A program made the position numbers and the translations under genes. A stretch of 53,206 nucleotides of DNA. Origin: Alphaproteobacteria bacterium (GTDB taxonomy: Bacteria; Pseudomonadota; Alphaproteobacteria; Bin95). Shown here one piece after another: positions 20,334 to 27,013 of the stretch (the stretch's first letter is position 1; each line of letters begins with the position of its first letter). The notes beneath the pieces were generated by a model, which was not told where the DNA came from, searched no databases, and saw only the letters and a list, made by a program, of their open reading frames with translations. The DNA lies in assembly GCA_022826185.1 (NCBI GenBank), contig JAJDVH010000115.1, positions 1 through 53,206 on the forward strand, written 5' to 3'.

Positions 20334-21644
20334 ATGACCATGACCGGCAAGCTGGAAGCCTTCGCGAAGGCGAACGATGTCAGGTATTTCCTGTTCAACT
20401 TCACCGACATACGCGGTATGCAGCGCTCCAAGCTGGTGCCCGCGGCCGCCGCCCCGGCGATGGAGGAAGCGGGCGCGGGATTTGCGGGCTTCGCCACCTA
20501 TCTGGACATGACGCCCGCCCATCCCGACATGCTGGCGGTCCCCGACACGGCGAGCGTCATCCGGCTTCCCTGGCAGCCCGACGTGGCGTGGGTCGCGGGC
20601 GACCTCGTCATGGACGGCCGGCCGGTCGAGCAGGCGCCGCGGGTCGTGCTGAAGAACCTCGTCGCCCGGGCCGCCGCCGAGGGGCTGCGGATGAAGACCG
20701 GCGTCGAGGCCGAATACCACCTGATCGACGCCGACGGGACCGGCATTTCGGACCCGCGCGATATCGACGCGAAGCCCTGCTACGACCAGCAGGCGCTGAT
20801 GCGCCGCTACGACGTCGTGTCCGAGATCTGCGACGCCATGCTCGCGCTTGGCTGGGGCCCCTACCAGAACGACCATGAGGACGCCAACGGCCAGTTCGAG
20901 ATGAACTGGGACTATGACGACGCGCTGGTGACGGCCGACCGGCACGCCTTCTTCAAGTTCATGGTGAAATCCATCGCCGAGAAACACGGGCTGCGCGCCA
21001 CCTTCATGCCGAAGCCCTTCCTCAGCCTGACGGGCAACGGGTGCCACGCGCATGTGTCGGTGTGGGATGCGGACGGCAAGACCAACCTGTTCCACGATCC
21101 GGATGCAGAGCTGGGCCTCTCGGAGCTTGCCCTGCATTTCCTCGGCGGCGTGCTCCACCATGCCGAAGCGCTCTGCGCCGTCACCAACCCGATCGTGAAC
21201 TCCTACAAGCGCATCAACGCGCCGGTGACGGCCTCGGGCGCCACATGGTCGCCCAACACCGTCACCTGGACGGGCAACAACCGCACCCACATGGTGCGCA
21301 TCCCCGATGAGGGCCGCTTCGAACTCCGGCTCGCCGACGGCGCGGCCAATCCCTACCTGCTGCAGGCGGCCTGTCTGGCGGCCGGCCTCGACGGCATCGC
21401 CAACGAACGCGATCCGGGCAGGCGCAGCGATCTCGACATGTATGCCGAGGGCCACAGGCGCCGGGTCAGACGGCTGCCGAACTACCTGCTCGACGCCGTC
21501 CGCGCCTTCGACCGCAATGCGGTGCTGAAGGAAGCGCTGGGGGCGGAATTCTCGTCTGCCTACGTGAAGCTCAAGATGCAGGAATGGGACGCCTATTCCC
21601 GCCATCTGAGCGACTGGGAGCGGGAAACCTCGCTGGACATCTGA
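20334..21644 (+). CDS. glnT: GlnT/GmaS-type glutamine synthetase family ligase
   Basis: Encodes a 436-residue member of the glutamine synthetase superfamily. The ligase core is clear: KTGVEAEYHLID with the two Glu metal ligands, NGQFEMNWDYDDAL, the ATP-site LTGNGCHAHVSVWD, and substrate-site NNRTHMVRIP with RFELRLADGAANPYL. Length is as for GlnT of rhizobia and gamma-glutamylmethylamide synthetase (GmaS) of methylamine users, which are homologous and often adjacent to the glxBCD/mgsABC genes, as here. The methylglutamate dehydrogenase genes that would settle the GmaS reading are not in the window. A second in-frame ATG lies at 20340. Confidence 0.85.
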   Translation: MTMTGKLEAFAKANDVRYFLFNFTDIRGMQRSKLVPAAAAPAMEEAGAGFAGFATYLDMTPAHPDMLAVPDTASVIRLPWQPDVAWVAGDLVMDGRPVEQAPRVVLKNLVARAAAEGLRMKTGVEAEYHLIDADGTGISDPRDIDAKPCYDQQALMRRYDVVSEICDAMLALGWGPYQNDHEDANGQFEMNWDYDDALVTADRHAFFKFMVKSIAEKHGLRATFMPKPFLSLTGNGCHAHVSVWDADGKTNLFHDPDAELGLSELALHFLGGVLHHAEALCAVTNPIVNSYKRINAPVTASGATWSPNTVTWTGNNRTHMVRIPDEGRFELRLADGAANPYLLQAACLAAGLDGIANERDPGRRSDLDMYAEGHRRRVRRLPNYLLDAVRAFDRNAVLKEALGAEFSSAYVKLKMQEWDAYSRHLSDWERETSLDI

Positions 21645-21677
21645 ACCGGCGGTCCGGGGCGGTTTCGGGGCAACGGC

Positions 21678-22427
21678 ATGGACCGGACGGAGCGCGAATA
21701 CGGGCCGGGCGGCTGGATCGGGGTCGGCGTGCCGCAGGCGAACCCGACGGTCGAGGCGGAGATGCGCCGGCTCCTGCCGCAGGATGCCGAGCTTCTGACG
21801 AGCCGCCTGGTCAGCCGGGCTCCGACCTCCGTGGAGCGGCTGGTCGACTATTTCGACGGGCTCGACCGCACCCTGGACAGCTACGATGTCCTGCGTCCCG
21901 ACGTTTACGGCTTCGCCTGCACCGGGTCCTCCTACCTGGTCGGCGCCGGGCGGGAGGCGGAAATCGTGGCCGAAGCGCAGGCGCGGCTCGGATGCCCGTT
22001 CGTCACGGCCGCGCAGGCCATCCTGGATGCTCTGGAGGCCATCGGCGTCGTGCGCGTCGCGCTGCTGGCGCCTTATCCTGCCGGCATCGTCGAGGCGGGC
22101 GTCGCCTACTGGCAGGCGGCGGGGCTGTCCATCGTCCAGGTCATGTCCGTCGATATCGGGTCGCAGGACACGCGCCGGATTTACGGGCTGCGGAGCGCCG
22201 ACGCCCTTGCCGCGCTGGACAGCGGCGTGTCCGACGGGGCCGAGGCGCTGCTGATGAGCGGCACCGGCATGCCGACCCTGGCGGCGCTGGCGCCTGCGGC
22301 GGACCGGATCGGCAGGCCCGTGCTGTCGTCCAACTACTGCCTCGCCTGGGCGCTGCGCCGGGCTCTGGGCGAGGATGCAAGCCCCTGGTCCGCCGCCGGC
22401 CCCGGACTTTTGCAGGCCGGTTCCTGA
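21678..22427 (+). CDS. Asp/Glu racemase superfamily enzyme (maleate isomerase/arylmalonate decarboxylase-like)
   Basis: Encodes a 249-residue protein of the aspartate/glutamate racemase superfamily. Two cysteines sit where the paired acid/base residues belong: C81 in GFACTGSSY and C221 in SSNYCLAWAL. The start GGWIGVGVPQANPTVEAEM and the SGTGMPTLAAL segment match the maleate isomerase and arylmalonate decarboxylase branch. It ends the glutamate-related cluster (34 bases after the ligase), so an amino-acid or dicarboxylate substrate is plausible, but none can be named. Confidence 0.75.
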   Translation: MDRTEREYGPGGWIGVGVPQANPTVEAEMRRLLPQDAELLTSRLVSRAPTSVERLVDYFDGLDRTLDSYDVLRPDVYGFACTGSSYLVGAGREAEIVAEAQARLGCPFVTAAQAILDALEAIGVVRVALLAPYPAGIVEAGVAYWQAAGLSIVQVMSVDIGSQDTRRIYGLRSADALAALDSGVSDGAEALLMSGTGMPTLAALAPAADRIGRPVLSSNYCLAWALRRALGEDASPWSAAGPGLLQAGS

Positions 22428-22500
22428 CGCGCCGTTCGATCCGGTTGCCTCCCTGGACAGCCGGCGGCCGGGGCGCGGTCGCCGGGACACGCCGGAAGTG

Positions 22501-22626
22501 TCATGTTGTGTCATGTTCCTCATGCTCAGGGCGCATATTCGATTGCCCGTTCCGGCATGGCGCCCTCCTTTCGGGCGGAGGTTCCGGGTATTCCACCCGG
22601 TTCCGGCGCCGGTCCGTCTTCGGCAT
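22501..22626 (-). CDS. Possible 41-residue basic peptide in element A
   Basis: An ATG at 22626 (minus strand) follows GAGAGGAGGAACCT, a very good ribosome-binding site, and opens a 41-residue frame starting MPKTDRRRNRVEYPEP. A second start, MPERAIEYAP (22558-22526, ten residues) also has a good site, GAAAGGAGGGCGCC. The matching place in the second copy has a different 20-residue frame behind AGAAAGGAG, so the peptide sequence is not conserved though the start signals are. Either the frames are incidental or translation itself matters. Confidence 0.25.
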   Translation of the reverse strand: MPKTDRRRNRVEYPEPPPERRAPCRNGQSNMRPEHEEHDTT

Positions 22627-22674
22627 AGGTTCCTCCTCTCGCTCCGGTTTCGTTTTCGCCGGCCGGTCGGCGGC

Positions 22675-22872
22675 GGGTCCCTTTTCCGCGCGCAATCGCG
22701 CGGGGGCGCGGGCGGGTGTCGGCGCCGGCGCGGTTCGCGCACCTGATTGCGCGCGCGAGACCGCGGACGCACCTCGCCCGTCCGTTCCCGCCGGGGTCTT
22801 TTTCGCGGCTCCGGCCATCGCTTTCTGCAGAAACGCCGAAAGGCGGCCCCGGAAGCCGCCTCTCTCTACTTT
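22675..22872 (-). ncRNA. Candidate structured RNA of element A
   Basis: If transcription starts a few bases after the TATGAT box, the transcript would open with GUAGAGAGAG and fold into successive hairpins: GGCGGC-loop-GCCGCC, then UUUCUGCAGAAA (self-complementary), then GCCGGAGCC/GACCCCGGC around a GCGAAAAA loop (imperfect here, complete in the second copy), then CGCGC-rich stems. Conservation with the other copy is higher here than in the flanks. The RNA end is not clear; no U-tract was seen. It could be an sRNA or a long leader for the short frames after it. Confidence 0.4.
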
Positions 22873-22873
22873 C

Positions 22874-22900
22874 ATCATACACCATATGGGGGAATGTCAA
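22874..22900 (-). promoter_or_regulatory. Promoter-like boxes of element A
   Basis: On the minus strand TTGACA (22900-22895) and TATGAT (22879-22874) are 15 bases apart. The second repeat copy has TTGACA and TAGAAT with the same 15-base spacing. The spacing is shorter than the usual 17, so either the boxes are used at reduced strength or only one is real. The upstream bases are AT-rich. Confidence 0.4.
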
Positions 22901-22987
22901 GCCTGAGAAGAGAATTATTTCAGATAATCACGATCAAATAGAGGATATTGTCAATTCTCGCGCCCCGGCCGCCGGGCGGGTCGGCCT

Positions 22988-24217
22988 CTATATCACCCCG
23001 CGTTCCCTGAGGCCGGCCAGAGCCGCCGCATCGAGATCGAGGAGCCGTCCGAAGACCTCGCAATTGTGGTGGCCGAGCTGCGCGCCGCCTTCGAGCTTCG
23101 GCAGGTCGCCGCCGGAGAACTTCACCGGGAACCCGGAGACGATGCCGCGTTCCACCGGCTCGTCCGAACCCTGGCGGTACATGGGCTTGAGGGTGCCGCG
23201 CGCGCGAAAATGCTCGTCCTCGACGGCTTCCCGGATGGTGCGCACCCGCGCGACCGGAATGCCCGCCCCCTGGAGCAGGGCGATGCCTTCCTCGCAACTG
23301 TGTCTGCCGAGGCGGGCCTGGATCTCCTTGCGCAGACTGCCGATGTTCGCTTCCCTGCTTTCCGCGGTGGCGAAGCGCGCGTCCTCCAGAAGCCCGGAGG
23401 CGCCGAGCGCGCCGAGCAGGGCCTTGAAGCGCAGCGAGAGGCCCACCGTGATAATCACGTCGCCGTCCCTGAGGCGGTAGAGGCCGGTCACGTCGTTGCG
23501 GCTGTCATTGCCGGCGCGGACCGGCTGCCCGTCCTTCAGCACATATTCCATGGGCTCCATGAACATCAGGGTGGCAAGCGTGTCGATCATGGAGGCGTCG
23601 AGATATTGCCCCTCGCCTGTCTTCTCCCGGTGGCGGAGCGCGCCCAGGATCGAATAGGCGGCGTAGAGCGGCGTCACGAGGTCGCCGACGAAGACGCCGA
23701 TCCGCGTCGGCGGGCCGTCGGCCGCGCCGTTCATGTCCATGATGCCGGACATGGCCTGGATCTGGTGGTCGTGCGCGGGCAGGTCCTTGTAGGGGCCGGT
23801 CTGGCCGTAGCCGGCGATCGAGCAATAGACGATGCCCGGATTGACGGCGGCGATGTCCTCGTAGCCGAGGCCCATCCGCTTCATGGAGCCGGGCGAGAGG
23901 TTCTCGATCACCACGTCGGATTGTTTCGCCAGCTCCAGGAACATGCCCCGCCCTTCCGGGTCCTTGAGATTGAGGGTGACGCTCTTCACGCCTTCCGAGC
24001 GTTTCAGGAACCGGACCGAGAGGTCGTCCTCCGTCTGCCGCTCCGCATTGATCCCCTTCGGTCCGTGAAAGGGGCCGGCGCTGCGGATCGGGTCGCCCGC
24101 CCCCGGCGCTTCGACCTTGATGACCTCCGCGCCGAAGCGGGCGAGCGTCATGCTGAGGAAGGGGCCGGCCAAGAACACCGTAACCGAGAGCACGCGAATG
24201 TCGTCGAGGGGCTTCAT
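22988..24217 (-). CDS. CaiB/BaiF family (class III) CoA-transferase
   Basis: Encodes a 409-residue class III CoA-transferase. It starts MKPLDDIRVLSVTVFLAGPF and has ARFGAEVIKVEAPGAGDPIR for CoA binding; the expected catalytic aspartate is D179 in IGVFVGDLVTPLYAAYSILG. The substrates of this large family range from formate to carnitine and aromatic acids, and sequence reading does not choose among them. The gene stands alone: a lower-GC island bounds it upstream and element A lies beyond its end. Confidence 0.9.
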   Translation of the reverse strand: MKPLDDIRVLSVTVFLAGPFLSMTLARFGAEVIKVEAPGAGDPIRSAGPFHGPKGINAERQTEDDLSVRFLKRSEGVKSVTLNLKDPEGRGMFLELAKQSDVVIENLSPGSMKRMGLGYEDIAAVNPGIVYCSIAGYGQTGPYKDLPAHDHQIQAMSGIMDMNGAADGPPTRIGVFVGDLVTPLYAAYSILGALRHREKTGEGQYLDASMIDTLATLMFMEPMEYVLKDGQPVRAGNDSRNDVTGLYRLRDGDVIITVGLSLRFKALLGALGASGLLEDARFATAESREANIGSLRKEIQARLGRHSCEEGIALLQGAGIPVARVRTIREAVEDEHFRARGTLKPMYRQGSDEPVERGIVSGFPVKFSGGDLPKLEGGAQLGHHNCEVFGRLLDLDAAALAGLRERGVI

Positions 24218-24247
24218 AACAGGGAGCGCAATGCAGGACTTATGTTC

Positions 24248-24274
24248 GGGGGCTTATACGCATAGCTAGCCGGG
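24248..24274 (+). repeat. Left inverted repeat of the island
   Basis: GGGGGCTTATACGCA plus the next twelve bases pair with the inverted sequence at 26031-26005 with 21 of 27 identities. It lies 31 bases upstream of the CoA-transferase start codon, so it could also affect that gene's promoter. Confidence 0.5.
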
Positions 24275-24291
24275 CGGACAGGCCAGCCCGC

Positions 24292-24708
24292 CTAGCAGGC
24301 AGCGCAGAACTTGGTCTTTAGCGATAGGTCCTGCGCGCACTTCCGCTCCACCTTTTTCCGCTCTGGCCCCGCCGGCAGACATGCGACGGGCAGCACGATA
24401 TCCGCGTGGTAGGGGTTACACGGCCGTATGGGTGAGGCAACTACCTGGCACCCCGCCTGCTCCACGGCGGCTGCGGTAAGGACATGCCATCCGTGGAAGG
24501 GTTGCGCCGGCCCAATAGTGCGACGGACGACCTCCACCATCTCTTCCTTTGGAGCAAATCCTAGCCGGTCAACAGATAACTCACACTCCTCCTTTCGCGG
24601 CAGGAAGTCACTGACGCGCGAACGACCCTTCTTAGCTCGTGTCCTGGAACTTTCACGACGCCCGAGCCGGTGCTCGGGCGCTATCTGTTCGGGTGGGTCG
24701 TCACTCAC
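24292..24708 (-). CDS. Unknown island protein, 138 residues, cysteine-containing
   Basis: I do not recognise this protein. The N-terminal third is strongly basic and polar (RRESSRTRAKKGRSR), followed by DFLPRKEECELSVDRLGF, and the C-terminal half has five cysteines including CQVVASPIRPC and the final FCAAC. No membrane segment or signal peptide is evident. Its start overlaps the stop of the preceding 234-residue gene as ATGA, so it is the last gene of a coupled trio. Base composition is lower in GC than the window average, which suggests recent transfer. Confidence 0.65.
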   Translation of the reverse strand: MSDDPPEQIAPEHRLGRRESSRTRAKKGRSRVSDFLPRKEECELSVDRLGFAPKEEMVEVVRRTIGPAQPFHGWHVLTAAAVEQAGCQVVASPIRPCNPYHADIVLPVACLPAGPERKKVERKCAQDLSLKTKFCAAC

Positions 24709-25409
24709 CGGATGCCAGCCTCCGCTAGCAGTCCAAGGCTCCCCTCCGCGATGACATCCTCAGCCCGCGCCGCCTGCATCTGTGCGCTGGTGCCTCGTGT
24801 GCGTGCGATGCAAGCTACCCCGCCCGTAGCTTCCGCGACGAAGAGGACGCCGTAAGGCTCGTCCGGGTTGCGGAGGTCGACAGCAATCTCGCCGTCCGGC
24901 ATGGGGTATACGTCGGGGGCCTCTGCAACGTGCGTTGCGAGACGGCGAAGCACGATATCTGCTGCTGCCAGTGCATACTTGGACGGCTCGCGTAGCCCTT
25001 CTTCGCTCGCCTCTGCTGGGCAGCCCTCTAGAACTGCCAGGGCCTCGATCAACCATTGGCCCCTAGCTTGCTGGCTCGGCGCGTGTGTCGGGGCCCCGGT
25101 GTCGTAATCAAACAACACCCTGCTTGTTCTCACCGAGTACGCATCCCCGGTGCCCATAATGGACTGTTCCGCCGCCATGGCCTCTATATGAGAGGGCAGA
25201 TGCTGCCAGCGCGGAAGACCCTTAGCGAGCACCACGTTGGCCCCCTCTGGGTCTATGGCAAAGGTTCCATGCTGAGCCATGCCTGGGAATGCTGGAAAGA
25301 CCGGCTGACTTTGGTTGTCGCTCGACGCGTACACGAAGGGGCCACTATCCGCCAAGTCGCGCTTCACCGCGTCCTGGTACGGGTAGTCTGCTCGTGTGGC
25401 GAGCCTCAC
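24705..25409 (-). CDS. Unknown island protein, 234 residues
   Basis: Middle gene of the trio, coupled by ATGA overlaps on both sides. The first half is polar without a motif I can name (GPFVYASSDNQSQPVFPAFP). The second half has a helical stretch (YALAAADIVLRRLATHVAEA) then APDVYPMPDGEIAVDLRNPD and GVLFVAEATGGVACIARTRG, a compact beta-rich ending. I recall a similar proline-pdG-acidic pattern in uncharacterised bacterial proteins but cannot name a family. No catalytic motif, transmembrane helix or signal peptide was seen. Confidence 0.7.
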   Translation of the reverse strand: MRLATRADYPYQDAVKRDLADSGPFVYASSDNQSQPVFPAFPGMAQHGTFAIDPEGANVVLAKGLPRWQHLPSHIEAMAAEQSIMGTGDAYSVRTSRVLFDYDTGAPTHAPSQQARGQWLIEALAVLEGCPAEASEEGLREPSKYALAAADIVLRRLATHVAEAPDVYPMPDGEIAVDLRNPDEPYGVLFVAEATGGVACIARTRGTSAQMQAARAEDVIAEGSLGLLAEAGIR

Positions 25410-25732
25410 TCTACTGGCTCCTCTGCTTCCGGTGGGGGGGTACCCGAGAACTTCTCATGCACGTCATTCATCGTCGGTATGGCGAGTTGCATCCGTCCCT
25501 CAAAATCGAGGATCAACCCATTTAGGTGTACGGCCAACGTCTTCGCCGTGATGAACGGCATACGAACGGCTTGCTTGGGCGTGGTGCCCTGATAGAAGGT
25601 AATCCCGACGTCCGACAGTGATCGGTCTAGACTGACCGAGTTGCAGTACAGGGTCGGCACTGCATCGTCGGGCTCGTCGATGATGACCAGCCCCTCGGGT
25701 CCGGGGTTATCGGATGTCGGCGACTCGGGCAT
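25406..25732 (-). CDS. Small DUF3467-like island protein
   Basis: Encodes 108 residues from the ATG at 25732, which has GCGAGG six bases upstream; a longer start at 25861 would add 43 residues without clear signals. The stretch PTLYCNSVSLDRSLSDVGIT, then RMPFITAKTLAVHLNGLILD resembles the uncharacterised DUF3467 family, small proteins with the pattern Y-N-x(n)-F followed by a conserved P-x-x-AK-x-L helix. The match is by eye and only moderate. It is the first gene of the coupled trio. Confidence 0.65.
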   Translation of the reverse strand: MPESPTSDNPGPEGLVIIDEPDDAVPTLYCNSVSLDRSLSDVGITFYQGTTPKQAVRMPFITAKTLAVHLNGLILDFEGRMQLAIPTMNDVHEKFSGTPPPEAEEPVE

Positions 25733-25797
25733 GTCGCACCTCGCGCATGACGATATGAAGGGAAGAGTAGGGCGGTTACGGTTCGGTCGCAAGCATC

Positions 25798-26037
25798 CTA
25801 ACTTGCAGAACTCCCACCCCTGAAGGCAGTAAGCCGCATCGACCCAAGACGAATGATCCATCCGCCGGCCCCGTTGAGTGCCGACGTCCTATCGTCCGTC
25901 AGGCTCAGGAAGACTGTGTACAGGCCGTCGTCCCGGCGGACGGTCTCGTACGACCAGATACCATAGCAGTAGCTCAGCAAGGCGTAGAACAGTACGCGAC
26001 GAGTCTCGGCTGGTCGTGCGTATAAACCCCCAATCAA
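25798..26037 (-). CDS. Possible 79-residue frame at the island's right end
   Basis: An open frame from TTG at 26037 reads MIGGLYARPAETRRVLFYAL and then YCYGIWSYETVRRDDGLYTV. Its composition looks protein-like (aromatic and charged residues alternate) and it lies upstream of the trio on the same strand, but the only start is TTG, the first codons coincide with the inverted repeat, and a stop precedes it. It may be the tail of a gene truncated by the event that formed the island. Confidence 0.35.
   Translation of the reverse strand: MIGGLYARPAETRRVLFYALLSYCYGIWSYETVRRDDGLYTVFLSLTDDRTSALNGAGGWIIRLGSMRLTAFRGGSSAS
26005..26031 (-). repeat. Right inverted repeat of the island
   Basis: Read on the minus strand this is GGGGGTTTATACGCACGACC followed by AGCCGAG, the partner of the left repeat. 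It overlaps the beginning of a possible small gene on the minus strand that starts at TTG 26037. Confidence 0.5.
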
Positions 26038-26125
26038 TAATCATCGGCATCATTCGAGAATTTCCAGTAGAGGAGAGACTGCGCTCAGGCGCAACGGCAG
26101 TCCGACGGTCTACCATGGAATGCGG

Positions 26126-27013
26126 TTATGCCGGCTGCGCGACGCGCGCCGGGTCGCTGGTGTCCAGCGTCGTGACGCGGCGCATCTCCCGGCGGTAAAC
26201 CGTGTCTTCGTAGGGGCAGGCGCGGTGCATGGTGGCGCGGTTGTCCCAGATGACGAAATCGCCGTTCCGCCAGGAGTGGCGATAGACAAGCTCGGGCCGG
26301 GTCGCATGCTCGGTGAGCTCGCGGAGGATCAGCCGGCCTTCCGGCACCGGCCGGTCGAGTATCCGCGAGGCGTGCGAGGCGAGATAGAGCGCGCGCCGCC
26401 CGGTCCGCGGGTTGGCCAGCACGAGCGGGTGGACCGCGCCCTTCAGCCGGTCGCGCTCCTCCTCGGAGAACTCGAAGCCGAGCGTCATGCGCGAATGCGC
26501 GATGGAATGATGCACGCGCAGGCCCTCCAGCCCCGCCTTCGTCTCCTCCGGCAGCGTGTCGTATGCGGTGCGCATGTCCGCGAACTCGGTGTCGGCCGGC
26601 ACCGGCGGCACCACGAGGGCGGCGAGCATGGAGTAACGGCCGCGCGGGTCCTGGAATGAGGCGTCCGTGTGCCAGAGCCGGTTGCCGAGGCTGTAGAGGC
26701 GCCGGCGGCTGTCCGCTTCCACGACCTGCCCGTCCGCTTCGACATTCGAGACATCGGAGAGCGCCTCGTCGCCGAAGCGGTTCTTCTGCAGAACGCTGAA
26801 GCCGGTCTTGCGGTGGAGCTCCCCGTCGAGCCGCGCGGCGAAATCGAGCTGCTCCTCGCCCGAGAACGCCTGGTCCCGGAAGACGAGCACGGCATGTTCG
26901 TCCATGGCCGCCCGGATGCGTTCGAGCCTCTCCTCGTCATGCACCGTGCGGAGGTCGACCGGACCCGCCTCGGCGGCGAAATGCGGGTGAAGCTTGCGGA
27001 ATTGAAGGGTCAT
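26126..27013 (-). CDS. TauD/TfdA-family Fe(II)/2-oxoglutarate dioxygenase
   Basis: Encodes a 295-residue dioxygenase. The iron ligands are visible as H115 and D117 in RLWHTDASF and H263 in DNRATMHRACPY; the Arg for 2-oxoglutarate lies in YRREMRRVT at about 275-279. The layout resembles TfdA and alkylsulfatase-type members more than taurine-specific TauD, so the substrate is open. The start overlaps the stop of the upstream sulfurtransferase gene as ATGA, which suggests a shared role, perhaps in organosulfur use, although that is inference. Confidence 0.88.
   Translation of the reverse strand: MTLQFRKLHPHFAAEAGPVDLRTVHDEERLERIRAAMDEHAVLVFRDQAFSGEEQLDFAARLDGELHRKTGFSVLQKNRFGDEALSDVSNVEADGQVVEADSRRRLYSLGNRLWHTDASFQDPRGRYSMLAALVVPPVPADTEFADMRTAYDTLPEETKAGLEGLRVHHSIAHSRMTLGFEFSEEERDRLKGAVHPLVLANPRTGRRALYLASHASRILDRPVPEGRLILRELTEHATRPELVYRHSWRNGDFVIWDNRATMHRACPYEDTVYRREMRRVTTLDTSDPARVAQPA

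Larger units (their letters stand above)
22499..22904 (-). repeat. Element A: about 406-base repeat unit with promoter-like start and terminal heptamer pair
   Basis: Read on the minus strand the unit begins with TTGACA (22900-22895), then TATGAT 15 bases on, then GAAAGTAGAGAG and a GGCGGC/GCCGCC hairpin. About 230 bases (22904-22675) are nearly identical to bases 49303-49530 on the plus strand. The following part, with CGCGCGG, CCCGCCGCCG and AACGAAAC, resembles 50135-50290, and both end with two CATGACA heptamers ten bases apart (22515-22509 and 22505-22499). Predicted hairpins are dense in the first 200 bases. I do not recognise the family. Confidence 0.75.
22428..22987. other. 560-base intergenic region carrying element A
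   Basis: No normal gene is present between the racemase-family gene and the CoA-transferase gene. The minus strand carries element A (22499-22904, listed separately) and tiny open frames. Bases 22905-22960 are AT-rich compared with the surroundings (CTGAGAAGAGAATTATTTCA and onward) and lie just upstream of the element's promoter-like box, which could be an UP-element-like feature. No rho-independent terminator with a T-run was found after either neighbouring gene. Confidence 0.6.
24248..26031. mobile_element. Lower-GC island bounded by inverted repeats, no transposase
   Basis: The left end reads GGGGGCTTATACGCA (24248-24262) and the right end reads, inverted, GGGGGTTTATACGCA (26031-26017). 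The match continues inward: over 27 bases 21 are identical and all six differences are transitions. The 1784 bases between are visibly less GC-rich than both flanks and hold three overlapping minus-strand genes plus a possible fourth frame. No transposase, integrase or clear target duplication was found, so this is a proposed non-autonomous element or decayed transposon rather than a known IS. Confidence 0.5.

Noticed and set aside
16740-21644. Firm assignment to the N-methylglutamate pathway
   Set aside because: The glxBCD/mgsABC and glnT/gmaS families are homologous and cannot be separated by eye, and methylglutamate dehydrogenase genes are absent from the window.
18345-22772. Open frame of 1475 codons on the minus strand opposite the glx/glnT cluster
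   Set aside because: It lies antisense to six well-supported genes, has a composition rich in Arg, His, Gly and Pro typical of GC-rich shadow frames, and shows no domain.
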